This document shows, one piece after another, positions 23,985-35,220 of a stretch of DNA of 64,000 nt (positions within the stretch are counted from its first letter, which is position 1; each line of letters opens with the position of its first letter). Source of the DNA: Heterohyrax brucei. Lineage: Eukaryota > Chordata > Mammalia > Hyracoidea > Procaviidae. Below the pieces are notes generated by a model. The model searched no databases, was not told where the DNA came from, and saw only the letters and a list, made by a program, of their open reading frames with translations. The stretch covers positions 90,151,049 to 90,215,048 of the forward strand of contig CM053156.1 in NCBI GenBank assembly GCA_028571685.1. Direction: 5' to 3'. A program made the translations under genes and the position numbers.

Positions 23985-24995
23985 CACATATGGATCTACA
24001 CAACCCGCACCACAGAACATTCCATCACGAGGGTCCCTCGGCCACCTCCCGCCCCCTGACCTCTGGTACCACTGATCTGGTCTCCAGTTCTGTAATTTTG
24101 TCACCTCAAGGGTACGTTAGAGGTGGAGTGACCTCAGCATGATTCCCTGGAGACCCCTCGAGGTTGCCAGGTGTATTACTGGTCCTTTCCATTGCTGATT
24201 GGTGGTCCACCATGTGGGTGGCCCCAGTGTGTTTACTGTGAAGGTTGTCAAGTTGTTCCCAGGTTTGGGCTGGTAGGTAGCGACCGGCTCTGCACGTGTG
24301 CACAAGCTTTATGATGGACACAAGTTCCCGTTTTACTGGGATAAACGCCCAGGAGTGCAGCAGCTGGGTCGTGTCCTAAGTCCTTGTTTCATCTTGTCAC
24401 CGGCTGCCATCCTCATGCACAGAGTGACTGGAGCAGCTGCCTCCCCAGCCACCAGGAGCGCGTGGCCCCTCTGCCCGTCCCTGCCGGCAGTGAGATTGTC
24501 ACTGGTTCTCATCTTAGGGTTCCAAGAAGTGTATGGCAGTGTCTCCTTGAGCTTTCCACCCACATCCTCCTGGTAGCTAACACTGCTGGCCCTCTGGCTG
24601 TGACCCTTTGCCGTCTGGGGGTGTCCTCTTCAGTGGACGGTCCCTTTCGTGTCTTTTGTCCATTTTCCAGTTGGATTTTTTGTTTGGTTGGTTTTCTGTA
24701 CTGTTGTGATTTTAGAGTTCTTTACATATTCTAATACAAGTCCTCTGTCAGATACTTGTTTGCAAAAGCTTTTCCCCCAGTCTGGGCCTTTCTCTTCCTC
24801 TTTCCCGTGGAATCCTCACCGGAATGAAAGTTTCTGTTGTCGTAACGTCCTATGCCTTGGGTGTCCCTTTGGTGTCACTTCTACAGAGTCTTCACCCAGT
24901 TCCAGGTCCCAGAGTCTTTCTTGTGTGGCTGTCCTTGAACTTTCAAAGCTTCTTACATTTCGTGTTAAGTCCAGAAACGCTCTGGACTTCCGTGG
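23985..24995 (-). mobile_element. Old L1 3' region, antisense
   Basis: It shows the reverse-strand order of L1M 3' UTR phrases: CCCCTGACCTCTGGTACCAC, a TTTACTGGGATAAACGCCCA block followed by GGAGTGCAGCAGCTGGGTCG, then a GAGTTCTTTACATATTCTAA block, CAAGTCCTCTGTCAGATAC, and the GGTGTCACTTCTACAGAGTC region. It is about 1 kb and strongly diverged. A short TG run lies at its left edge near 23918-23962. Confidence 0.7.
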
Positions 24996-25243
24996 GCTTC
25001 CCCGGTGATACCGCGCCTGTGTGTCTGGCTCTGGGCTGGAGCCCCCGCGCGCCCTCGGCTGAGCCACTTGTTCCTCAGGCTCGTGCATTATCAGGAAGCT
25101 GCAGGGAACCTCAGCACCCCCCTTGTGGAACTCTGGGGACAAAGCGAGGGCCTCGGCGAGGCTCCTGACAGGTACTGCTGGCCGTTGTTAACAACTTCGC
25201 TGAGGACGTGGCCACACTGCAGTCCTAGAGACAGAATCTCTAG

Positions 25244-25560
25244 AGTGTAGACAGGTGACAGGTGGTAGGTGGGCGGGTAAGTAGATGATAAATAGGTGAT
25301 AGATGACAGATACACAGACATGGATAGACAGACAGACCAGTTGATACAGGTGATGGGTGGATAGACAGGTGGTAGATACAGAGAGAGATGGGAGAAAGAT
25401 ACAGCTGATGGGTGGATGGACACACAGACACAGGTAGACAGACGTGGTAGATACACAGACACAGGTAGGTAGGTGGACAGAGATGATGGATGGGTGGATA
25501 TGGACGGACGGACAGACAGATGACAGATACACAGACACAGATGATAGGTAGGTAAACCGA
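25244..25560. repeat. GATA/GACA tetranucleotide satellite
   Basis: About 315 bp of AGATAGACAGAC, GGTGGTAGATACA and ACACAGACACAGGTAG words. A longer unit of about 60 bp is visible (GGTAGATACACAGACA and similar recur). Confidence 0.9.
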
Positions 25561-25572
25561 CAGACAACAAGC

Positions 25573-25800
25573 CTCTGTCAGTGGACGCGGGCTGACGGCG
25601 ACCTCACATCCAAGAGAACAACACGCTCCCCCCCATCGTCCTGAGTGCGTCCATCGCTGCAGCTGCTGTGTCTGTCTGTCCCTCTGAGGGGCTGTCCCTG
25701 GATGGCCCACTGTCTCATCCGGCACAATGGCCTCCTTCCGTGATGCGTCTGTCCCGATGACGTGTCCGAAGCAGGGCAGTCAGCCAGTGCTGTGCCGTGA
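25573..25800 (-). mobile_element. RTE-type LINE 3' end, degraded
   Basis: The order of blocks parallels 23454-23830: a tail region, then TCCATCGCTGCAGCTGCTGT, then CGATGACGTGTCCGAAGCAG. Divergence is high. It begins at the right edge of the GATA/GACA array. Confidence 0.55.
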
Positions 25801-25907
25801 CCACAGGGTTCTCAGTGGCTGATTTTCAGAGATAAGGAGTCATCGCTGGGCATCTCGGCTGGACCCTGCCCACCGGGGGTGACCCTGCTGGCGCAGCCGG
25901 GGCTGAC

Positions 25908-26128
25908 CACGTGCCGGGCACTGGTCTGTGCATTTTGCACTCACTGACTTACTGAATCCTGCAACAACCGGTGAGACGGGCACTTGCGCTGTCACCACTT
26001 CACAGACGAGGAAAGGAAGGTGTTGCACGGTCATGTGAGGGCGCCCAGCAGGGGTAGGGAGGGCAAGACTTAAACCCGGGGAGCCTGGCTCTTGAGTCGC
26101 ACTTCTCACCACTCGGCCGCAGCCCCTC
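25908..26128 (-). mobile_element. MIR SINE
   Basis: The reverse-complement MIR order is seen: GCACTGGTCTGTGCATTTTG, CACTTCACAGACGAGGAAAG, a CATGTGAGGGCGCCCAGCA block, AGACTTAAACCCGGGGAGCC, and a CACCACTCGGCCGC head. Confidence 0.7.
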
Positions 26129-27149
26129 CGCAACCCATCTGTGGGTCAGGAATGGCTGGAGGTTGCAGAAAACCCACACATAGCAACTCGAGCAGATAGG
26201 GTGGAGCTCTAAGACGCCGGCACCACTGCGTTGCCCTCCTCCGTTGGCTGCTTGCCTCGTGGTCACAGTACGGCTGCCGCGCCACCCAGCATCATGCCCA
26301 CCCTCAGGCAGGAAGGAGTGGGGAGCTGGGCAAGGTACAGTGTGGTGACTCCCCCAGGAAAAGCATGCCTTGTGCACAAGGGTTCCTCTCTGTGCTACGC
26401 CACAGAGGTCACCAAAAGGGGGAAACAAGCCCAACTCCAGCTCAGGGACCAAACGTCTGTGTGCTGTGTGCTTAAAGCACCTATGGGGAAAGGCAGCGAG
26501 GCAACCGCGCCGCTTCCCCAGCACGCCTTCCCAGACGCTCTCACAGCCAGCCACTCATCACCCTCAGTCACCACTGGTGACTTTGGGGTGGCTTTATGGT
26601 TTCTTTATTTCGTGTCATCCCCTGAAGTCATTCAATTAGTTGTCGTCGGGCTCCAGTACTGGCCTCTAGGGAGGAGACCCTGTCCGTGTCCCCACCACTG
26701 TGTGCCCACCCAGGGGTGGAGTTCCATGAAGGCTGCCCAGCCTGGGCCTGCGGGGACTCGGAACATGAATGACGTGTTAGAGCGTCACACCGCGCTGGCC
26801 TGGAGCTGTCCTTGACCTGCATATGGGGTCTGCAAGTGGAAGGGGCAGAGGCGAAGCAGGCGCAGGCCCTGGGTCCAAGGCCATGAAGACAGGACCAGCC
26901 GCTATCTGCCTCCCAGGGCCGCCCGCACTCTGCCCTGCCCCCCAGCAGCCGGTCTCCATCCTCTTCACAGGGAGCCCCAAATAACAGAGCCCCAGGGCCA
27001 AGACACCCAGGGCAGCTTTTGGGAGTGGGCTGCCAGCATGGGACCAGCCCTGGGTCCGCTGTCATCCTGGCAGAACTTTCCAGCCGGAAATCAGAGCTGC
27101 CATTGAGTCCCCAGGGATGAGGGCACAGCCTCGCTTGTCTCTTGTCATT

Positions 27150-27610
27150 AGGGACAAACCAACCCCCCAGAAGGTGTCTCTGTTTTGACTACCTTTGTGT
27201 GGAAAAAAAGGCTATAATTGGAATTTTCTGCCTCCCTAACCCCTGGCAGCCACAGGAGGGCCTGCATTCTAGGTTCGGAAATTAATGTCATTCTGAAATA
27301 TTAAATAACAGAGAAATCTACACGCCGCAAATGAAGTCAGAGAGACCCTCCGCCACCCAACCCAGAGCGTTTGCTTAAAGAGATGATTGTATTAGTGGCC
27401 CACTTATTTATTTATGTTATTTCCTTGCTGGTGGCAGTACCCCCGAGGTGAGTGCCACGGCCGAATGCACAGATGGAGCCAGATACTTGAAAGTCATGTG
27501 AATGTTAAGAACTTAAATCTTTGGCCTCCGTGATTTGAGCAGAGAGCCAATTATGGGGCTGAATTAGTTTTCAAATTAAACGGCAGTTTAAGGCTTGTAA
27601 AATTAATCTT
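27150..27610. other. AT-rich non-repeat block, candidate conserved non-coding element
   Basis: An AT-rich island of about 460 bp inside a GC-rich intron matches no repeat I know. It contains several homeodomain-type cores (GGAAATTAATG, GAATTAGTTTTCAAATTAA, AAAATTAATC) and CATTCTGAAATATTAAATAA. An enhancer role is inference only. Confidence 0.35.
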
Positions 27611-29529
27611 CTAAGGCCCGCGGTGGCGTTGGTACCTGAGTTCCCCTGCAGACCTCGGCTTCGCGTTCTCTGCCGTCTCTCCTTTGCCTGTTGACGCAGC
27701 CCTCACAGAGGGGGCCGGCGTCTCCCACCGCCGCTGCTCAGGGCCTTCAGGCACGGCCGGGCGCTGCCCAGCCGAGCGGGCGCAAGGCAGAGCCAGGCTG
27801 TCGGCTTTGGGAGGGGAAACGCAAGGCCTCAGGCCCGCAAGAGGGGCAACAGGAGGCTCCACAGAAAACCGTAGAGACAGCTTGTGTCTTGCTCTCCGAG
27901 CCCACGAGGCGGGGAAACCCTGCTCACCTCGCCGCGCTAGTGCGGGTGCTGTCCAGGTGACCGTTCCACAGGGCTGGGCTCCTGGGAGACTTTGAAAATA
28001 CGATTGCCATCAAGTCAGCCCTGCTCGCCCCGCCGCGCCCGGTGGGATATGCGCTGGGCGGCTCCGACCCATGGGGCTGGTTGACAGAGCAGGCGGCCAG
28101 GCCTCGTCCCGCTCTCGGTCGGGACACCCTGCTGACACATGTTGAGTGTCCCTGCCACACACAGGGCGCCACCTACAGACACCAGTGGCCGCGTGTGAGG
28201 CACGCCAGCCCTCAGCTGAACCTGGGTCTCCCTCATGGAAGAGGAGAGTTGAGCCACTGACCCTCCACTGTCCCTGTGTTTTGTGATGAGCTGAAACTGA
28301 AAGGCAATTGTGGCTCCTGCTGAGTCAGGCCCTGAGCTGCCACACAGCTCGAAGGAGGGCACGAGGCTCCCCTCTTCAGGACTGGCATCATCTCTGGGGC
28401 CCAGGGTCAGGGGAGTCTTGACAGCAAGAAGGGTCCCCCTGAGCGGGAGAGAAGCCTCGGAAAGAGGCAGGCAGAGGGAGCTGCACCTCAGGGTGCCACC
28501 CAGCGAGCCCTGGCTCCCGAGGGTCTCTCCCCTCAACTTTGACTCTGGGATTTTAAGCCCCAGTGGTTCGTTCTTTCTGCTTCCTGGCCAGCCAGCTGGG
28601 TGCTGTGTCGGAAGCAGATGACATCCCGTCAAGATGCTCATGACAAAACTGAGACCCAGCTTCCTGGGTACCCACCCCCCCCCCGGTGCTCCTCCTCCCC
28701 TCACCTCTCCCTCCTTTCCCCTCTTCCGCATCACCCCTGTGCCCCAGGAGAAGCAGAAGGCCCTAGAGGGGCAGAGTCGTAGGTAGAGTTCACAGGCTGC
28801 CGTCTGGCTTAGGGACCCTCTCAAGCTGCGGGTTCTGGCTGCTTTCCTACAGGGGTGGAGGCAGGTAACCAAGCCGCTCACACAGAGCCAGCCACACTCT
28901 GCAAGTGCTGCCCCTCCAGGCCACCAGGGTCCTCCCATTTCTGCAAACACCACAGGAGGCACAGTCAACACCAGGTCTTGGCTTCCCTGAAATTTGAGGG
29001 GACATTTATTCATAACCAGAAAGTGAGCAAGGCTGGGGCTCCTGATGCGGACTCAGGGAGCACTTTGCCAGCAAGCCGTAGCCCCAAATGCCTGGCGCCC
29101 TGCGGTTCACCCGTGAGTGCCAGGCATGGCAGGAGGGTCACGGGCAGAACGGAAGATGGGATCCGAGTGAGCCACCAATGTGGCATGCCCGTCGAGCTGC
29201 CCTTCCCAAGGCATGTGCCCAAGAGAAACTGTCCTTCCATGGGGCAGGGGCCGAGGATGTGGGGCGTCCATGTGCTAACACCCAGGAGCCAGGGCTGACC
29301 CCCACTCGGATTCATAAAGGAGTTTTGCTGGCACACGACCGCGTCTGTTTTGTTTACCGTCGTCTGTGACTGTTGCTGTTCTACGGCAGCCACCAAGGCC
29401 CAGCAAGCCTAAGTCTCTGGGCCTTTGTACAAAGCCTGGGCCCACCCTGCTCTAGGAGACACCACCTCCTCCTGAGATCTTCAGACAAGTGCTTCCCATC
29501 CTGGGCCTAACAGAGCTCACTGCGGCTTT

Positions 29530-29735
29530 GTCAGTCTCCACTGTGGGCCTCACTGTCCCCATCTGTCCCCACTACTGTGGGCCTCAGTGTCCCTGTACGT
29601 TCCCTCCACTCTGGACCTGAGTGCCCCCATCCATCCCCTCTACTGTGGGCCTTGGTGTTCCTGTCTGCCCCCTCCACTGCAAGTCTTGCTGACCCCATCT
29701 GTCCTCTCCACTCTGGGCCGTGACAGCCCCATCTG
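29530..29735. repeat. Minisatellite, about 28 and 56 bp
   Basis: Words such as CTACTGTGGGCCT and CCACTCTGG recur every 28 or so bases with CCCCATCTGTCC between them (29570, 29609, 29640, 29710). Units are diverged. Confidence 0.7.
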
Positions 29736-29976
29736 ACCATGGAGAGACCTGCTGCCCCTCCAGCGGGTACCGCAGACCCTGTCATCTGGCCCCTTCCTTA
29801 TGCTCAGCCTTCTGACCTCCACGTCCCAGCCCATCTACCCGGTGGGAATTCAAGGCATCCAGGGGTTTGCTGTCACCCACAGCTTGAAACACCGGCTACC
29901 AGCAAGTGCTCAGCCAGGGCCTAAGAGTACAGCCTCAGTGGTGGCAGAGGACTTCATGTGTGACCTTGGTGTCATT

Positions 29977-30258
29977 AAGAGTGGCCTGTGGGAGTGACCA
30001 TGTCGTGTGTGCACTTTTTGGTTCTGTGCATCTATAGGATGTCGTCCTACAGGTCTCTTACTAGAGGGGAGTGGAGAGGGTGGAGAGGAGGGGACAGGTG
30101 ACCGTTACGAGCTTATGACATGTATGGAGAGGAAGGCAGGAGTGTGCTGTCACCGGGCCCGGAGAGCAGAGGGAGCTGCAGATAGGCGGGCCTGCAAATT
30201 TAGACTGGATTGTACACTCACTCGATCACAATAAAAACAAAAAGAGTGGCCTGTGGAG
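29977..30258 (+). mobile_element. 5'-truncated L1-like retrocopy with target duplication
   Basis: The insert 29995-30241 runs from TGACCATGTCGTGTGTGCAC to a TCACAATAAAAACAAA tail. It is flanked by a near-perfect 17-18 bp duplication, AAGAGTGGCCTGTGG plus GAG, at 29977 and 30242. The internal order (GTGCATCTATAGGATGTCGT, CTTATGACATGTATGG) matches the 3' end of the element at 3840-4050. The intact duplication indicates a relatively recent insertion. Confidence 0.7.
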
Positions 30259-30807
30259 TACACCCTGAATTCCGTCTGCAGGCAGCCTCCCCTTCCGTCC
30301 TGGGTGGCGGATGACCGCTGGGTGCCGAGGTGCTGGCAGGTGCAGCTGGGTTTTCCAGCCCTGTCCTCAGAGCTCCACTGCACTCGGGGGCTGGGAAGGC
30401 TCCTCGCCGTCCTGGAAATTTTTAACCCTATCCCTTTAATTTCTTAAACGTGTTAATTTGCCGTGTCTTTTCTGGGCATTGCTTTGATTACCTGCCTCTG
30501 ATTACGCCGTTGTGTCTGGGTCTCCTGGGGTGGGGGTGGGGGGTTAGGGTTACTGTTTGTCTTTTCTCTGTTTTTAGCTGGCCTTTATCTTCTTATCGGC
30601 CCAGTTAGTTGAAGGCTGGCCATTGTGTGTGGATGACAAGTGGTCGTATTGGGGGGCTGTGGGTGGTGTCACTTGCCTCCATAGTGGAGTTGGTTTGGGT
30701 TCTGGCAGGGCACAGTGACCATGGCAGGTCACCTTGGTGAGAGCTGCGTCTCCACGTGTCTTCTCGCTTGCTCTATGCCATCCGGGCGCCTTTGACCCCC
30801 GCACCCT

Positions 30808-30958
30808 GACGCGGTGGAGCAGGACCGCCCCTGCAGGGTTCCTTGGCCACAGTCCTGACAGAAGCAGATTGCCAGGTCTTTGTGCCCTGGGGCCGCTGGT
30901 GGCCGTGGACCGTTGTCAGTTCACAGCCGAGCGCTTCGCAGCTGCACCACCAGGGCTG
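30808..30958 (-). mobile_element. AfroSINE, long subfamily
   Basis: GAAGCAGATTGCCAGGTCTT and GAGCGCTTCGCAGCTGCACC with a CACCAGGGCT head are the long-subfamily middle and head in reverse complement. The tail is eroded. Confidence 0.65.
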
Positions 30959-31185
30959 CTCTGCTTTCGGCTGGGACTGTTCATTCCTGGTTTGCCTGCA
31001 CTCTTAGGGCCCCGGCCCTAAGACGGCCCCAAGATTAGAGCCCTCCAGGGCTACCCCTCCTTGGGCAGGCGCAGCTTTGACCCGTTCCCACAGATTGCTG
31101 GCAGCGGTACTCAGACCGTCAGCCGACCAGCCGCAGCACCAGGCCCACAGCTGTCGTTCTCCGCCAGCAGTGACCTATCAGAATC

Positions 31186-31352
31186 AAAGCAAACCAACCC
31201 ACTGCCGTCGGGTCGGTTCTGACTCACAGTGACCCTATAGGACAGAGTGGAGCTGCTCCTTAGGGTTTCCGCGGAGCCCCTGGTGGATTTGAACTGCCGG
31301 TCTTTGGGTTAACAGCGGTAGCACTTACCCACTGCACCACCAGCGTTTCCAT
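31186..31352 (-). mobile_element. AfroSINE
   Basis: A full-length copy: AACCCACTGCCGTCGGGTCG, GTTCTGACTCACAGTGACCC, TATAGGACAGAGTGGAGCTG, GGTGGATTTGAACTGCCGGT and a CACTGCACCACCAGCGTTTCC-like head. Confidence 0.9.
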
Positions 31353-31472
31353 GGTTACCTGCAGGCCAGGGTGAAGCTGCTCCGTAGGGTTCCCACGGAG
31401 CGCCTGGTGGATTCCGACCACCCACCGCTGGTGAGCAGCTACAGCTCTTACCTGCCACACCACCAGCATTAC
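31353..31472 (-). mobile_element. AfroSINE, 3'-truncated second copy
   Basis: Directly after the head of the previous copy, GCTGCTCCGTAGGGTTCCCA and CGCCTGGTGGATTCCGACC lead to a CCACACCACCAGCA head. The tail part is missing, so this is either a tandem partial duplication or a second insertion. Confidence 0.7.
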
Positions 31473-32049
31473 CAGCCACTGAAGTGTAGCGAACACCCTG
31501 AAACAGAAGACAGCCCAGATGTGGGCTCTCCTTCTCTGCCACATCTGGGCCCAGAAGCCTCAGCTGCTTGGAGTCCATCTAGTACCCTTAAATAGACGCT
31601 TCTCTTTCAGATCTTGTCTGGCTGTCCTAGTTGTCCTCCACAGGGGGGACTGGTTTACAGTAATGAAGCCCACCGTTTGTTGAAAACAGAATGTCCCGTG
31701 TTTCTTTTAAATACTAACTGCCTCTGGAGAGATCTGTCGATAATTTAAGTCATCGAATTGGGTTTGTGCGCAGTGACTTGAGGGTATACAGGCAGTGTGA
31801 GGTGAGCTGGGTCTGTTGGGAGGTGTTTTTCCCTGGGGCTCACAAAACGCAGAGTTTGTCCTTCCTTCCCTTGAAAGACGGCTGATAAACACCTGTTCAG
31901 TGAACAAATGGATGTCCTAAGGAGTGACCCCTGATTGCGACACCTTCACGGGGCTGTTATAGCCAAATCTCTAAAAGCCCGAAGGAGTAGATGAACCCTC
32001 TTGCCATCCACCCCCCAGGACTGCCGCCAGTGTATTTTCCATACTAATC

Positions 32050-32362
32050 TTAAAACTGTAAATTTGTTCTTATCACCTGCCTGATGAGAATACAGTGATG
32101 GCCTGCCTGGGGCCTTATAGTAAAGTCCAGAGTCATCATCATGGCCTGGGAGGTCTGCCTGCCCTGTCGTGGGCCCCCTCCTCCATACGATGCTTCTGCA
32201 GCTCCAACCTGCCTTCTGGTCTCTAAACAAGTAAACTGGTCCCTACCTCAGAGCCTTTGCACCTCTGCCTGGACCTCCCCTACCCATTTCACCCTCATCA
32301 TCTCTCAGGTGAAGTGTCTCAGAGACGCCTTCCCTGATTCCCCGCAGTTGCCCTAATCACCT
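32050..32362 (-). mobile_element. Ancient L2 LINE 3' end, antisense
   Basis: AGTAAAGTCCAGAGTCATCA, CTCAGAGCCTTTGCACCTCT, GCCTGGACCTCCCCTACCC and a GACGCCTTCCCTGATTCC end give the typical order of an antisense L2 3' region. Confidence 0.55.
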
Positions 32363-32384
32363 GGTGATCCACGTGCTCCGCTAT

Positions 32385-33010
32385 CAACCCAGCCACCCGT
32401 CCGTCCACGAGCCTGTCCTCCCACCCATCAGTCCACCCATCCACCCACTCGCCTGTCCATCCACCTGCCTGTCCTCCCATCCATCCACCCGCCCATCCAC
32501 CCGCCCGTCCATCCACCCTCCCGTCCACCCACCCGCCTGTCCTCCCATCCACCCACCCGCCTGTCCTCCCATCCACCCACCCATCCATCCACCCACCCAT
32601 CCATCCACCTGCCCATCAGTACACCCACCCGCCCATCCACCCGCCTGTCCACCCACCCGCCCATCCTCCCATCCATCCACCCGTCCATCCACCTGCCCAT
32701 CAGTACACCCACCCGCCCATCCACCCGCCTATCCACCCACCCACCCATCCTCCCATCCGTCCACCCTCCCATCCACCCGCCCATCCACCCGCCCATCCAC
32801 CCGCCTGTCCACCCACCCACCCATCCTCCCATCCATCCACCCTCCCGTCCACCCACCCATCCACCCGCCTGTCCATCTGCCTGTCCATCCTCCCATCCAC
32901 CCACCCGCCCGTCCTCCCATCCGTCCACCCTCCCGTCCACCCACCCATCCACCCGCCTGTCCATCTACCTGTCCATCCTCTCATCCATCCACCTGTCTAC
33001 CCCCACCCCC
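32385..33010. repeat. CCAT/CCAC short-unit satellite
   Basis: About 625 bp of CCATCCACCCGCC-type words arranged in a longer unit of about 60-120 bp: CAGTACACCCACCCGCCCAT occurs at about 32617 and again at 32701. Both strands are open in several frames, which makes long Pro/His and Gly/Trp frames that are not genes. Confidence 0.95.
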
Positions 33011-33207
33011 ATCCACCCCTGACCAGACACCCATCAGACAGGCACCTGTGTGTTTCTCTGTTTCTCTGCTGCCCGTCACAAGCGTCCAAGGGGCAGGTGC
33101 CGTGCCTGTCTATCTCATGGTCACTTCAGCACAGCGTGGCATCTGGCATGGAGGAGTGTTCAGGTGGTCATGTAGACGGGGCGTCTCCATGCTGGGGGAC
33201 GCAAACC

Positions 33208-33415
33208 CCCAAACCCACTGCCCTCCAGTTAATTCAAACTCACAGCCACCCTAGAGTGCAGAGGGCAGCAGCCCCCCAGGGTTCCGAGGCTATTCCCCTT
33301 GCAGACGCAGAGTGCCACATCTGCCCATCTTCTTCAGGAGATGGTGGGTGGGTTGGAACAGCGGGCCTTCCAGGTAGCAGCCCCGGGCTGTGACCACTGC
33401 ACTGCACGGCTCCTT
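33208..33415 (-). mobile_element. AfroSINE, long subfamily
   Basis: Tail CCCACTGCCCTCCAGTTAAT, middle CAGGGTTCCGAGGCTATTCC, then GGTGGGTTGGAACAGCGGGC and a CACTGCACTGCACGGC head. Confidence 0.7.
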
Positions 33416-33461
33416 CGGGCACAGTAGTCAGCCACAATCATGACTAGGGCTCCGAGCAGTG

Positions 33462-34050
33462 CTGAAACCTGAACAAACCTTGGAGACGTCACTCCAGGTG
33501 AGAAAAGCTGGACACAAAGGGCCACACGTGGTCCGAGTCCGTTTACGGGCAGTCCTAACCTTATGACCAGCTTCTGACGACTCTGCTGTGAATTGGTTCT
33601 GACATAAGTCCAGTACGCCTTTTTCTTTTTTTGCCTTATTATTGGCTTTTGTGACCAGTATCTCTGGAAATTTTGCTCTTTGAGCATCTGTGAGTGGCTG
33701 TCTGAGAATGATGACATCAGCAGATCCTTCACTGTGACACTGTATATTGTGTGTTAGTCACAGTTACACGTGCAGGAAAACACAGTTTTAATTGCGGTTG
33801 CCGTAATTTGAGCAGTTGTAAGTCGGGACCTGCCTGTTCATGGGATTTCCAGAAGACGCAGATCTAGAGACGGAAAGTAGATTGGTGGTCGCCAGGGGCT
33901 GGGGTTGGGAGACTGGGATGTGACTGCTAACGGGTTTGGGGTTTCCCGTGGGGTGATGGCACCTTCTGGGATTAGAGGGTGCTGCTGGCTGCAGAGCTCT
34001 GCCCACACACTGACCACTGCTGTGGGTATGAACTGGGTCTTGGGGGTAGA
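33462..34050 (+). mobile_element. Old L1 3' UTR, split by a DNA transposon
   Basis: The left half (33462-33540) has CAAACCTTGGAGACGTCAC and ACACAAAGGGCCACACG. The right half (33840-34050) continues with GAGACGGAAAGTAGATTGGT, GGTCGCCAGGGGCTGGGG and GACTGCTAACGGGTTTGGGG. Together they read as one L1M 3' UTR in sense orientation. Confidence 0.7.
33541..33840. mobile_element. Short DNA transposon (Tigger/mariner-type MITE)
   Basis: A 300 bp segment interrupts the L1. Its ends are imperfect inverted repeats: CGGGCAGTCCTAACCTTA on the left, and CAGGCAGGTCCCGACTTAC when the right end is read in reverse complement. The host sequence on each side is consistent with a TA target duplication. It has no coding capacity. 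Confidence 0.65.
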
Positions 34051-34307
34051 TGGGCAGTGGTGTAGACAGCAGTCACCGACCCCTGACATCGGGGACCCAA
34101 TGCGTCTCCTTTCCTTTGCCTTGAGGATCACAGCCCCTGCCCTGTCACAAGGAGGCTGTGGCCAGCCGCCTCTCATCTCCAGATGAGAATTCGGCACTCA
34201 CAGCCTTTAAACAGGGTCCACCTTTCTGTGTTTCTTTCTCTCCTTTCCATTTTCATAAAATGTGTCTGCTTTGAGAATCTTCTCTTCCAGTAAAAGCTGG
34301 GAAAACC

Positions 34308-34465
34308 CCATTGTTGAATCAGTTCGAACCCAACAGCCCTGACGGGCAGCACGGAACTGCCCGGTAGAGTCACCAGGGTGTCAGCTTTAGGGAAGCCAGC
34401 TGCACGGTGGCTGGGGGGTCAAAACAGCTGACCTTTTGGTTAGCAGCGGGCATTTAGCCTTATTT
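34308..34465 (-). mobile_element. AfroSINE, degraded
   Basis: GTTGAATCAGTTCGAACCC near the tail, ACGGAACTGCCCGGTAGAGT, and GACCTTTTGGTTAGCAGCGG near the head. It lies about 210 bp before exon 7. Confidence 0.6.
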
Positions 34466-34575
34466 TAGACCCAGCAGGCACTGAGTTCTCTTCCAGTACC
34501 ACCTCTGACGGTCGGCAGGGCGCCACAGGACCCACCGTGGGGTGCTGATGCTGCAGCTGCCTCCTGTCTCAGTGA

Positions 34576-35220
<645 letters not shown>

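Noticed and set aside
28015..29013. 332-codon minus-strand frame in intron 6
   Set aside because: It lies in GC-rich sequence with few stops by composition. No domain, repeat-encoded protein or splice support was seen.
30540..30556. GGGGTTAGGGTTAC as an interstitial telomere repeat
   Set aside because: There are fewer than two TTAGGG units, below any meaningful threshold.
32364..33254. Long plus-strand frame (about 296 codons) rich in His-Pro-Pro, and matching minus-strand Gly/Trp/Asp frames
   Set aside because: It is translated short-unit satellite. There is no start context, no domain and no splice structure.
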